Positions 1 to 9,489 of a stretch of DNA of 28,051 bases are shown here, piece by piece (positions within the stretch are counted from its first letter, which is position 1; each line of letters opens with the position of its first letter). The notes below the pieces were generated by a model. It was given only the letters and a program-made list of their open reading frames with translations. It searched no databases and had not been told where the DNA came from. The position numbers were made by a program, and so were the translations under genes. This DNA is from Chara braunii (lineage: Eukaryota; Streptophyta; Charophyceae; Charales; Characeae), in assembly GCA_003427395.1 (NCBI GenBank), contig BFEA01000737.1, positions 571,334 through 599,384 of the forward strand. The letters run 5' to 3'.

Positions 1-132
1 GACTGTCGAACTCTAAAAAAAAAAAAAAAAAAAAAAAAAGTCAACAACGCTTTGGCCGTGAAAGTGGTTGGATGCATTTCAACTTCGCTAGGGGGCTCGT
101 CGGATCGCATGCTACACGAAAAAAAAATTGTA
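1..132. other. Left flank with 25-A tract
   Basis: An uninterrupted A tract occupies 15-39 and is followed by about 90 bases with no recognisable coding content. The A tract could be the tail of a retroelement that lies mostly outside the window. A short ORF starting at 52 runs across the junction into the LINE-associated A/G-rich leader and has no family resemblance, so I treat it as chance. From about 121 the sequence begins to match the inverted fragment near 6512. Confidence 0.5.
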
Positions 133-239
133 ACCGCCAGGGTGGAGGAGACAAACAAACGGCCAAAGGCATACGAAAAAGAAAAAGAGAAAAAAAAAGA
201 GTTCAACCGGCACATAAAAAGGAAGACAGGATGTGAAGA

Positions 240-1447
240 GTGCAACTAATAGCACCTGATCTACTCAGAATCTTCAACCAAATTCTGATCGAACATCCCC
301 TAGGACCTAAAACGGCAGAAGGAATCATCACCTTTCTCTATAAGAAGGGAGACAAAACAAACATTCGAAACTACCGTCCCATATCTCTCTTGAATGTTCA
401 CGGCAAAATCCTAGCCAAGACACTAGCTCGGAGAATAAACCCACTACTCAACAAACTCGTACACCCGGATCAATCCGGTTTTATCCCAAGCAGACAGGTG
501 CTCGACAATGTAATGACTATATCCCAATCAATTGATTGGATCCAACATCACAAACTCAACAAAGTAATCATCCTAATAAAGTAATCATCCTAATAGATTT
601 TCAAAAAGCCTACGATCGAGTAAATTGGGACTTTGTTCAAGCCACTCTTGAGCGGATTGGTATTGGTAGAAACTTCAGAAACCTTGTGAAAGCACTCTAC
701 GGCTCCTCAACGGGCAGAGTCCTCGTCAATGGGCATCCCTCACTTCCCTTCAACGTCACTAGATCACTCCGTCAAGGATGTCGCCTAGCCCCATCACTAT
801 TCGTCATCCAATTGGAAGTACTCCTAAATATGGTACGTCACCACCCCAACTATAGTGGTCTCCAGATCTCCCCTACTCACTCTGCACTTGCGGATGATTT
901 TTCAGCTATCTCAAAAAATTCAGCCACCTCCCTCGCAGCCCTGGAAGAATGTCTGAGCACATATGAACTGGCCTCAGAAATGAGGGTCAGCTGGCAGAAA
1001 TCCGTAACCCTTACCCCTGAGGGCCAACCCCTCGCTCTAGACTTGTGCATACCGGTTAAACAGAAATCTGAATCTGAACGATACCTGGGTATCCAAGTTT
1101 TTTTCGGAAATCTAACAGACACCCACGCATCCATAACGGAGAACAGAATCCGCGATGCCTGTGCTAGCTGGTCAAAGACTCACTTCCTTTCGCTGTTCGG
1201 TAGGGCGATGATTATTAATACCTTTATCTCATCTAAAATCTGGTATATTCTTTCTCTCTGTGCACTGTCTCCGGAGTCTGCAACTAATATCAGGAGACTA
1301 CTAACAAAGCTGCTATGGAAAGGGGACTTTGAAGCCTCCTCAGCCCTCAACAAAGTTAGCTGGGATAAGATCACAGAAAAACGGAAAGATGGGGGTCTGG
1401 GGATCCTTGACCCTCAGACACATAACAAAGCTCAGGTGGCCAAATGA
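240..1447 (+). pseudogene. LINE ORF2 reverse transcriptase domain, copy 1 (broken)
   Basis: This is the reverse transcriptase part of a LINE ORF2, which in a live element makes cDNA at the nicked target. Motifs visible in order are NYRPISLLNVHGKILAKTL near 368-424, PDQSGFIPSRQ near 466-498, DFQKAYDRVNW near 595-627, SLRQGCRLAPSLF near 763-801, and the catalytic LADD box near 889-900, where many elements have YADD or FADD. The frame breaks near 560-592, where a 16-17 base tandem duplication of the segment encoding VIILI creates a TAA. A 12-base in-frame deletion relative to copy 2 lies just before LADD. The GGLGILDPQ motif near 1390 marks the end of the thumb/connection region. TGA at 1445-1447 replaces a Trp codon that the 20-26 kb LINE retains in the matching position. 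No functional protein is expected. Confidence 0.92.
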
Positions 1448-3018
1448 CCAATAAAAGCACTTACCAATAAAGAACAGCAACCCTAGATTCTTCTGCTGCA
1501 ACACTACCTAGCAACATTATGGAACTTTTCCGACCCTGAAGCAGTCTGGCACACACTCCTCATGCGCCCATTCACAACCAAACCAGTAGGCAATACATGG
1601 ACTAATATCCTAAGAGCATGGGGGAAAATGCTTCCCCATCCTATTGAGAACCCTACCTCCACCATAGAAATCCTCAACACCCCCCTCTTCGAACACCCAG
1701 CAATCAGGAACAAAGTCGGCCGCCCCTTCTCAGTGGCCAAGGCGCAAGGGAACTTCGGGCTTACTTGGACTCGGATGCAGAGAGGGATCTGGCTGGTTCG
1801 CCACATTTGGAATCAAGAAAGCAGAACCTGGAGATCACACGCTGAATTGAAGACTTCCCTCAAAGGACTTCACAGCACGCGAGATCACCTTACAACAGTT
1901 ATACAAGCCATCCGTGCAGAGTGGATTCATATTCTCTCTCAACCAGAGACATCATACAGAGAGCTACAGTGGTTCAAATCTTCAGGACAACAAGACCTCT
2001 TCTATAGAGTGGACAAAGTTCATGATGACGGCTCTGTCGAAGCCTCTGAATGGTTGCTGGAAGACTTCAGATTGGTTCAAACCAGAGAGTCGCGGAAGAT
2101 ATCCCTACTCGGTATGGAGAAAGTCAGAATCTCACAAAAGCAAACTGCAGGAGAGTCACCGACATTCCATATCTACATGAATGCGGTTCCTTATAAAGAC
2201 TGGAAAGTTGATGTCTGCAAATATGGCTGGGTCCTCCACAACCACTCAGGCTCCCCTACCAAAGTCCCTATTGCTGATTATACTGCCAAGATTGGTTATA
2301 AACTCTTCTCTAACTCTCAGTCATTACATGCTGGCCTATCTCTCAGATGGCAACAGAAAGTCACCTCCTTCAACCTCCCCTCCATCTCTGTAAAGTGGCT
2401 CCTTTTCTTTATCCACAGTCTGCTTTCCACCATAGAGACCAAAGTCGGAGGTCTGCAATGGTTGCACCTTCACGCCTGCGTCCCCACAGTGCTATGGTGC
2501 ACAAAAAAGGGAATGGAAGTCTCAAGTACCTGTGACATTTGTCCCCACCCTAGCTTAGAAGATTGGTCTCACCTGTGGTGGGAATGTGTGATTGCCAGGG
2601 GATTCTGGGATTTCCTAAATAAAATATGGCTACACGCATATGGCACATCGGACTTCTGGGACAAAAATATGGTTTTCACAGGGAGAGTGCAGACAAATTT
2701 CATAATCAACAGGCTGAAACAGTATCAACGATCTTTAGAATGAGGGCTTTCTGGCAGCTATGGCTAGCCAGAAGAGACAAAAGGTTTTTATCAATTAATA
2801 ACCCCACTCCCTCACTAATTGCACGGTTCAAACACGCCCTCCACTCGGACATAACTGCGGATTGGCTCAGATTCAAGAACAAGTCGTCTTCCACGGAGGT
2901 GGCCATTTCTGCCTTTCACAAGGAATGGGGCTCTCCCTTTCAATGGGCAGATTTTTCAGAAGACCACAAACTCTTCTATCCGGACCTTCTTTGGGACCAC
3001 CACGCTACTAGACCTTGA
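1448..3018 (+). pseudogene. LINE ORF2 C-terminal region with zf-RVT-like motif, copy 1
   Basis: This continues the same reading frame as the RT after the TGA at 1445 and a TAG near 1484, which copy 2 reads as Trp. It stays open from about 1487 to 2743 and then shifts frame to 2727-3018. Around 2530-2620 it has the cysteine/histidine motif CDICPHPSLEDWSHLWWEC, typical of the zf-RVT domain at the C-terminus of plant LINE ORF2 proteins. The last frame carries an aromatic-rich segment (FWQLWLARRDKRF) that marks the end of such ORF2s. The stretch from 1560 to 2400 is long and diverged. The motif order and the match to copy 2 support the assignment; the region is a pseudogene because of at least two stops and one frameshift. 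Confidence 0.85.
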
Positions 3019-3357
3019 GCATATAGCCATATTAGACAGCCTACTCTTGGAGTAGCTGAGAGGGTCTGAGCCTTGAGCCCCTAGATAGGTACTTCAGCAA
3101 TTATTGGCAACTTTCTTCTTGGCCCTCTTATCTATGGCCTCTCTCCAAGGTTTTCCTTCCTGTCCAAGTTGTCCATCCTTTGGGGAGTTTTGCAGTTTTT
3201 CATGGGATGCTGGACCCAGTTTCCAGCAATGGTTTTTATTCCGGGTTATGATGTTGAGGGATTCCCGACCTCATTCGATCATTTTAAAATTTAAGCAGTG
3301 ACTCTTATAAAAAAAAAAAAAAAAAAAAAAAGGAACATTAAAAAAAAAAAAAAAAAA
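3019..3357 (+). other. LINE copy 1 3' UTR and A-rich tail
   Basis: Following the ORF2 stop, about 290 bases without coding potential lead to an A tract at 3310-3330. A short spacer and a second A tract at 3339-3357 follow. This is the expected 3' end of a target-primed LINE insertion. The second A tract could be a tail extension or the tail of another element. The ORFs across the A tracts are translation artefacts. Confidence 0.75.
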
Positions 3358-3627
3358 GGTGCAATACTGTGGACCCTTTGGACACTCAGAAACTCAGCAA
3401 CCAGACGTGGAGACAAACTGACGCCACCAATGATTCGAGCAGAGGTCAAATATGGTATTAAACAAGCGATGCAGGCGGATTGGGAATATAGAGTACAGCG
3501 GAAAGGGTTCACCAGAAAGGCAATGCAACTATTCACCACACGATGGGCTACTTATTCGGGCCTCGCATCAGTGGACTGCCCTTTGGGCCAACCACCCTCT
3601 CTGGTTTTCTCGGGTTTTTTCTTGTGA
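3358..3627 (+). pseudogene. 3' end of a second, related LINE ORF2
   Basis: The plus-strand reading from about 3358 begins LWTLRNSATRRGDK and ends with WEYRVQRKGFTRKAMQLFTTRW. It has the same organisation as the extreme C-terminus of copy 1 (LWLARRDKRF, then a spacer, then a TADWLRF-like segment), but the residues differ strongly. It also resembles the C-terminal remnant of the minus-strand LINE at about 20180-20300. It is therefore probably the tail of a different LINE subfamily, lying immediately after the poly(A) of copy 1. Copy 1 may have inserted into this older element, or the two may simply be adjacent. The upstream part of this second ORF2 is absent. Confidence 0.6.
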
Positions 3628-4001
3628 TTCATTGAATGGGGTTGTACATTGTATAATCACTCAGTCGTGGGATTAGAGTATGTTGACTGCTGAATACAGT
3701 CGCCAGATGGTTACATACGGTTGATAGCTGTACATGTAGGTTTTATGAGATTAAAGCATATATTTTTGTAGTTTTGTAGAGTGATAGATGTGTAGGACTA
3801 CAATACGGTTGACTGTTGTACACAGCCGCCGTCGATAACGGACATTAGAATGTGGTAGTTTGTAAGGAATTGGTGCTCTTTTCAATTTTCAGATTTTTTT
3901 GACATTTACAAGAAGGTCTCTGGCCCTGATACAGTCCAGGCATAGTCGTGGTATGAGCTTTGCTTGGCCGAAGAGCCTTGCTCAGCGCAGTACTGCGACT
4001 T
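3628..4001. other. Intervening sequence between LINE fragments
   Basis: There is no coding region here. Two imperfect copies of a ~23-base segment that begins gttgactg and ends gcc occur near 3680-3705 and 3808-3830. A short plus-strand reading at 3900-3940 contains SGPD, which recalls the GPDG motif just before LINE RT domains. It is followed by a stop and is too short to claim. Confidence 0.4.
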
Positions 4002-6281
4002 TGAATGTTCACGGTAAAATCCTAGCCAAGACACTAGCTCGGAGAATAAACCCACTACTCAACAAACTCGTACAGTCGGATCAATCCGGTTTTATCTCAA
4101 GCAGACAGGTGCTCGACAATGTAATGACTATATCCCAATCAATTGACTGGATGCAACATCACAAACTCAACAAAGTAATCATCCTAATAGATTTTCAAAA
4201 AGCCTACGATCGACTAAATTGGGAATTTGTTCAAGCCACTCTCGAGCGGGTTGGTATTGGTAAAAACTTCAAAAACCTTGTGAAAGCACTCTACGGCTCC
4301 TGAATGGGCAGAGTCCTCGTCAATGGGCATCCCTCACTTCCATTCAAAGTCACTAGATCACTCCGTCAAGGATGTCCGCTAGCCCCATCACTATTCGTAA
4401 TCCAATTAGAAGTACTCCTAAATATGGTACGTCACCACCCCAACTATAGTGGTCTTCAGATCTCCCCTACTCACTCAATTAAGGTTTCTGCACTTGCGGA
4501 TGATTTTTCAGCTATCCCAGAAAATTCAGCCACCTCCCTCGCAGCCCTGGAAGAATGTCTGACCACATATGAACTGACCTAAAAAATGAGGGTCAGTTGA
4601 CAGAAATCCGTAGCCCTTACCCCTGACGGCCAACCCCTCTCTCTAGACCGGGGCATACCGGTTAAACAGAAATCTGAATGTAAACGATACCTGCGTATCC
4701 AAGTTTCTTTCGAAAATCCAACAGACACCCAAGCATCCATAACAGAGAACATAATCCGTGATGCATGTGCTCGCTGGTCAAAGACTCACTTCCTTTCACT
4801 GTTCGGTAGGGCGATGATTATTAATACCTTTATCTCATATAAAATTTGGTATATTCTTTCTCTCCGTGCACTGTCTCCGGAGTCTGCAGCTAATATCAAG
4901 AGACTACTAACAAAGCTGCTGTGGAAAGGAGACTCTGAAGCCTCCTCGGCCCTCATCAAAGTTAGCTGCGATAAGATCACAAGAAAACGGAAAGATGGGG
5001 GTCTGGGGATCCTTGACCCTCAGTTACAGAACAAAGCTCTGCTAGCTAAATGACCAATAAAAGCACTTACCAATAAAGAACAACAACCCTGGATTCTTCT
5101 GCTGCAACACTACCTAGCAACATTATGGAACTTTTCTGACCCTGAAGCAGTCTGGCACGCACTCCTCATGCGCCCATTCACAGCCAAACTAGCAGGCAAT
5201 ACATGGACTAACATCCTAAGAGAATGAGGAAAAATGTTTTCCCATCCTGGCATCCTATTGAGAACCCCACCTCCACCATAAAAATCCTCAACACCCCCCT
5301 CTTCGAACACCCAGCAATCAGGAACAAAGTCGGCTGCCTCTTCTCAGTGGCCAAGGCACAAGGGAACTTCGGGCTTACTTGGATGCAAAGAGGGATATGG
5401 CTGGTTCGCCACATTTGGAATCAAGAAAGCAGAACCTGGAGATCACACGCTGAAATGAAAACTTCCCTCAAAGGACTTCACAACACGCAAGATCACCTTA
5501 CAGCAGTTATACAAGCCATCCCTGCAGAGTGGATTCATATTCTCTCTCAACCGGAGGCATCATACAGAGAGCTACAGTGGTTCAAATCTTCAGAACAACA
5601 AGACCTCTTCTATAGAGTGGACAAAGTTCACGATGACGGCTCTGTCGAAGCCTCTGAATGGATGCTGAAAGACTCCAGATTGGTTCAAACCAGAGAGTCA
5701 CGGAAGATATCCCTACTCGGCATGGAGGAAGTCAGAATCTCACAAAAGCAAACTGCAGAAGAGTCACCGACATTCCAGATCTACATGAATGCGGTTCCTT
5801 ATAAAGACTAGAAAGTTGATGTCTGCAAATATGGATGGGTCCTCCACAACCACTCAGGCTCCCCTACCAAAGTCCCTATTGCTGATTATACTGCCAAGAC
5901 TGGTTATAAACTCTTCTCTAACTCTCAGTCATTACATGCTGGCCTATCTCTCAGATGACAACAGAAAGTCACCTCCTTCAACCTCCCCTCCATCTCTGTA
6001 AAGTGGCTCCTTTTCTTTATCCACAGTCTGCTTTTCACCATAGAGACCAAAGTCGGAGGCCTGCAATGGTTGCACCTGTACGCCTGCGTACCCACAGCGC
6101 TATGGTGCACAGAGAAGGGAATGAAAGTCTCAAGTACCTGTGACATTAGTCCCCACCCTAGCTTAGAAGATTGGTCTCACCTGCGGTGGGAATGTGTGAT
6201 CGCAAGGGGATTATGGGATTTCCGAAATAAAATATGGCTACACGCATATGGCACATCGGACTTCTGGGACAAAAATATAGG
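4002..6281 (+). mobile_element. LINE copy 2, direct segment
   Basis: This is very similar to copy 1 from about 393 to 2670 and collinear with it. Similarity starts abruptly at 4002 inside the RT domain and stops abruptly at about 6281, before the C-terminus, 3' UTR and tail. Coding content: RT motifs NVHGKILAKTLARR (4006-4050), DFQKAYDRLNWEF (about 4190-4230), SLRQGCPLAPSLF (about 4355-4390) and LADDFSAI (about 4493-4516); then the C-terminal region with the cysteine motif (about 6137-6200). Stops include TGA at 4301-4303, TAA near 4579, TGA at 5051-5053 (shared with copy 1), TAG at 5808-5810 and TGA near 5956. Unlike copy 1 it keeps the 12 bases before LADD and lacks the 16-17 base duplication, so in those places it is closer to the ancestral state. 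Confidence 0.9.
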
Positions 6282-6287
6282 ACGGTA

Positions 6288-6512
6288 GTTTCGAATGTTT
6301 GTTTTGTCTCCCTTCTTATAGAGAAGGGTGATGATTCCTTCTGCCGTTTTAGGTCCTAAGGGATGTTCGACCAGAATTTGGTTGAAGATTCTGAGTAGAT
6401 CAGGTGCTATTAGTTGCCCGTCTTCTTTTTTATGTGGCGGTTGAACTCTTTTTTTTTCTTTTTTTTTTCCGTATACCTTTGGTCGTTTGTTTGTCTCCTC
6501 CACCCTGGCTGC
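6288..6512 (-). mobile_element. Inverted 5' segment of LINE copy 2
   Basis: Read on the minus strand, this matches copy 1 from about 133 to 381: the A/G-rich leader, then LIAPDLLRIFNQIL, GPKTAEGIITLLYKKGDK and NIRNYRP. It ends where the direct segment of copy 2 resumes (393 equivalent), with only about 11 bases unaccounted for. Together, 6288-6512 inverted and 4002-6281 direct rebuild one element that was split. At its outer end it keeps a GC-rich stretch (about 6512-6535) that is partly deleted in copy 1. The overlapping minus-strand ORF ending near 6177 is a fusion across the breakpoint, not a gene. Confidence 0.88.
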
Positions 6513-6963
6513 ACCCCCGCGCCCCGCGCGGTTACAGTATACTACGGGGTACCACCAACGAACCCGGATCTCTCCCCAGCCTAGGGGTAGGTTGGCACCA
6601 CAGTTGTGGTGCGAGAGCAAGGTTTTGCCAGTCCCTCGTCACAGTGAGGAGGGGTGGACAGGCATTGCCGATGGGGGAAATCGGCGGTGCTAGAGCCGAG
6701 CAATGGCCAGTCACTGCCCCTCTCCCTACCCCACCCCAACCCCACATTGCAGTGTCTAATGGCCAATATTGTCTTTGTCGCCGCATAGCAGTCAAGAACA
6801 CCAACCAAGGTCCTGCCAATGCTGGCTTGGGGGGCCAACGGGTTATCTCTAGCTCGTAGAACACCAAGCTTGCCCAGGCACATACATGAGGCCAATATGG
6901 ATTGAACCCACGACCTCCCGAAGGCAACTTTTGTGCCTTACCAACTGAGCCCGCAGGCCATTT
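6513..6963 (-). mobile_element. tRNA-derived SINE-like element
   Basis: On the minus strand, starting near 6960, the sequence carries an RNA polymerase III A-box-like GGGCTCAGTTGG and, about 40 bases on, a B-box-like GTTCAATCC. A tRNA-like anticodon arm lies between them (AGGCA and TGCCT around a 7-base loop). The acceptor stem is poor, so this is not a functional tRNA gene. Downstream on the same strand there are about 400 bases of non-coding body ending near the inverted LINE piece. A tRNA-related head plus an unrelated body is the usual SINE layout. The 3' limit is uncertain because there is no clear terminal A or T tail, and no second full copy is in the window. ORFs on both strands here are incidental. 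Confidence 0.55.
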
Positions 6964-6985
6964 TCAGCACTTTGCTTAGACTGCA

Positions 6986-7237
6986 TTAAACCACCAGTAC
7001 TTGGGCTTTTGCGTAAAAAGTAGCACGGGCGCCACCACCAGTACTTGGCCCAGCTATCGATGTCGAGCCTGGAATGCTCCTGCACACCAATTTTCGTCGA
7101 AGCGCCGGGGTACCGTTTCGAATTTTTTTGGTTGGCGCTTCCAGCCATTGTGGTACGGTACCCCGAAGCCCTAAAGGCGCGGCGCGTTAATTGGAAAGCG
7201 CCGCGACCGATAACTGGGCCAAGTACTGGTGGTTTAA
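6986..7237. mobile_element. TTAA-flanked inverted-repeat element (MITE), copy A
   Basis: Terminal inverted repeats are present: left accaccagtacttggccc at 7034 and, near the right end, the complement ending at 7233. They match over about 25 bases with one difference. TTAA directly abuts the right end (7234-7237). An extra left tip, TTAA plus accaccagtacttggg, lies 44 bases further out at 6986-7005, so the left end is duplicated or nested. The interior is about 150 bases, GC-rich and non-coding. Copy B (9671-9879) matches along its length in the reverse orientation. TTAA is the target site of piggyBac transposons, but the tips do not look like classical piggyBac ends, so the superfamily is open. 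Confidence 0.7.
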
Positions 7238-7667
7238 GAGAGCCTAGACCGCATTTTGAAACTCACACCGTGACTGATAGTTCCCCTCAAAATTCAAATC
7301 TCATTGCATGTTCAAATTCACAACCCATAGGAGTTGCGCTCTCTCCCTTGGTATTTTGTCTTTTTGTATCTGCAGCCCGTAGGAGCTGCATTTGGTCTTT
7401 TTGTGTCACGGACATCATCGGTCCTTGGTCTGGTACCGGTCGCTGCCAGATGTATCGGTCGTTGGTATGGGGCAGAATTTGCATGTAGGGGGTGTACACT
7501 CATTTTTATGGGTTCTGGGAATGACAGGGTTGGGCGAGGTCCGTTTTTTTTTCGTTCCTTCGGGAAGAGGGGTTGGTAGACTCTTTATCACGGACCCCTT
7601 GATTTTTTGTGGTTGGCATTTTTTTTATGTTTTTTGGTGGGGTAAACTAGGCTGGAGTCACCAACAC
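7238..7667. other. Non-coding stretch with a short imperfect tandem repeat
   Basis: There is no recognisable gene. Two imperfect ~52-base units start near 7321 and 7374. Each contains a CC(C)(A/G)TAGGAG(T/C)TGC core followed by a T-rich segment with tctttttgt. Overlapping short ORFs on both strands are not supported by any motif. The rest is T/G-rich and unremarkable. Confidence 0.5.
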
Positions 7668-7806
7668 GAGTTATACTTGCACTATGGGCCAAGATACACT
7701 TTCGAATTGCACTTTGGGCAATATATACAACCTACCTTTCTACCAAGGTAGGGTGCCCGAAGTGTAATTCCACACAGTATTTTGGCCCATAGTGCAATTA
7801 TAACTC
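7668..7806. mobile_element. 139 bp foldback element (MITE-like hairpin)
   Basis: The left arm begins gagttatacttgcactatgg and the right arm is its complement ending at 7806, with few differences over about 53 bases. The pairing continues inward through gcactttgggca and tgcccgaagtgt to a small central hairpin formed by cctacctt and aaggtagg. Nearly the whole unit can fold on itself. It has no coding capacity. No convincing target-site duplication is visible. It is unrelated in sequence to the TTAA-flanked element nearby. A transcript through it would form a long imperfect hairpin, which is one way small-RNA loci arise, but that is speculation. Confidence 0.75.
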
Positions 7807-8451
7807 TCGCATAGTTACCTTTTTTTGTGTGTGTGGTCGTTATCTTTTGGGAAAATATATGGTTGGGCAAAGCTCGCCATGCCAAGGCAAACACTGTGCA
7901 TCTGAAGACAATGCAAACTAACATACTGCGAAAGCACGAGCTCGCGGCCCGTAGTGTGACCACCAATGCCGAGTAAAAACGAGGTTTGATATTGTGTGAC
8001 AAAGCAAAACAGTGGATTGCATGGCCTAAGTCCTTTTTAAGGTTTTTTTTTTTCTTTTTTAAAAAAATTTAAAAGCCCATGTTGTTATAGAGGTGGGATA
8101 CTATACGTACGGCAGTCACCTGCAGTACTCAGCCACTCGGTTGTCCAGATGAACCCCTTTTGAAGACCCCACCCACCCTTACTCTCATCTTTTTGCCCTT
8201 GCGCACCCACACCCCCCCTGTCCTACCCTAGTGTTAACCACCCATGACCATCACCCATTGCCATCTTGGCGGGGTGACCTAACCAAACAGCGGTTGCAGG
8301 CACCGGGGCTAAGCAGAGACTCCTACCCCTTGCTCAGCCCCGGTTGAAGCAGACGCCGTGCAAGCGTGATCGCACGACGACTTCGGGAGCTACGTATAAA
8401 CATGCTACTACAAGTCTTCATGAGGGTGCACAATGACTCCCATCTAGTTTA
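7807..8451. other. Anonymous non-coding region with one strong hairpin
   Basis: There is no coding region. A stem of about 13 base pairs (ccggggctaagca against tgctcagccccgg, one mismatch) with a ~16-base loop lies near 8303-8345. A C-rich segment at 8165-8225 precedes it. Nothing identifies an RNA family. Confidence 0.4.
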
Positions 8452-9085
8452 GTTGTGTGGTGATGATAGAGAGATGGGTATCCTCCGTTCCCTCGTATAT
8501 CCCTGGAGCCCGTTCCAGCCATGAGGTAAGGTGCAGTATTTTCTGACATCCCCGACATCCCGTATTAAAAAACTTCTATGTCATCCTCAACCCTATGCTA
8601 CGTACTAGGAGGATAGTGAACCCTAGGTCATGAGTTATGGACTGAGTTTCTTATCCTTATGTTGTCTTACTACAATGTTATACAGTGTTGATGATAGAGA
8701 GATGGCGATCCTCCGTTTCCTCGTATATCCCTGGAGCCCGTTCCGGCCCCGTGGTGAGGTGCAGTATCTCCTGACACCCTCAACATCCCGTACTAAGGAC
8801 TGCTATGCTAGCCTTAACTCTAAGTTACGTACTAGGAGGATAACCCACCTTCAATCGTGAATCATGGACTGTATGTATTGACCCTATATGATCTATTAGC
8901 CCTGTGTTGTACGGTAATATAAGAGCAGACAATCCTTTGTTCCCTCGTATGTCCTTGGAGCCCGTTCCGGCCCTGCAGTAAAGTAAAGTATCTCTTGACA
9001 CTCCCAACATCCCGTACTAAAAAACTGTTATGCCAACCTCAATCCGTTGACCACATACTAAGAGGATGACCAACCCTAAGATATA
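8452..9085. repeat. Three-unit ~226 bp degenerate tandem repeat
   Basis: Three successive units share the landmarks tcctccgttccctcgtatat, ccctggagcccgttcc, acatcccgtacta and tactaggaggat, or close variants. The first landmark falls at 8481, 8709 and 8933, giving spacings of 228 and 224. Units 1 and 2 also share gatgatagagagatgg at their start. The third unit is the most diverged and stops near 9085. Short ORFs within the array are in different frames in different units, so this is a non-coding satellite-like or internal transposon repeat, not a repeated protein. Confidence 0.85.
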
Positions 9086-9394
9086 ATATGGTATCGAACA
9101 TAGGACCTTGTGTGAATCATGCGAGTGACATAACCTATTGGCCTATATTGTTAAAGAGTTTGTACTTGTGCTTTGCTGGGCTCGACTAAACCAAACTTTG
9201 TAAACCACCCAACAATCTCATGACAACCCCGTAGACCAAGAATATCAGGATACCCGTCATCTCCCAGTCCGCACATACAACAATCATGGACGACTTCCTG
9301 GGTGGTGCGCAAACAGCGTTTATAATAACTTATCTGCGTCATCCCAAGGGGGTGTATGTCCAACTGTGTGTCATTCTAACACCCTGTCCGTGTC
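9086..9394. other. Anonymous sequence
   Basis: No gene, RNA or repeat is recognised here apart from chance short ORFs. Confidence 0.4.
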
Positions 9395-9482
9395 CATACG
9401 CAAGGTTTAGGAGTTTTGAACCCGCAACCTCATATCACAATGCGCATTTTCAACCGGTGCTCTAACTACTGAGCTACATCAA
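9395..9482 (-). repeat. tRNA-derived SINE head or tRNA pseudogene
   Basis: The minus strand reads gtagctcagtagttagagc (D-arm and A-box-like, 9459-9477), followed by gggttcaaaac (B-box-like, near 9413-9424). The GTTCRANNC B-box core is present as GTTCAAAAC. The anticodon stem does not close and the acceptor stem lacks a partner, so a working tRNA is unlikely. It differs from the SINE head at 6890-6960. No body or tail can be delimited. Confidence 0.55.
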
Positions 9483-9489
9483 CTGAACA

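Larger units (their letters stand above)
133..3330 (+). mobile_element. LINE copy 1, 5'-truncated, with 3' UTR and poly(A)
   Basis: This non-LTR retrotransposon is dead. It lacks ORF1 and the endonuclease. Its recognisable coding begins inside the reverse transcriptase and runs through the C-terminal cysteine region to a 3' UTR and an A tract at 3310-3330. The segment 133-240, an A/G-rich leader fused to the RT start, is not RT-like. It also occurs fused at the same place in the inverted fragment 6288-6512, so the chimeric 5' junction predates the separation of the two copies. Copy 1 differs from copy 2 by a short tandem duplication near 560-592, by about 11 extra bases near 229-240 and by a 12-base deletion near 882. 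No target-site duplication could be established. Assignment to an L1-like plant LINE rests on the RT motifs and the C-terminal cysteine motif. Confidence 0.9.

Noticed and set aside
3855-3895. Very short intron suggested by gtaagg ... tttcag
   Set aside because: About 31 bases is too short for a normal spliceosomal intron here, and no exons flank it.
6404-6927. Several overlapping ORFs of 100-150 codons on both strands
   Set aside because: They overlap a non-coding SINE-like unit and the inverted LINE piece, conflict with each other and show no motif.
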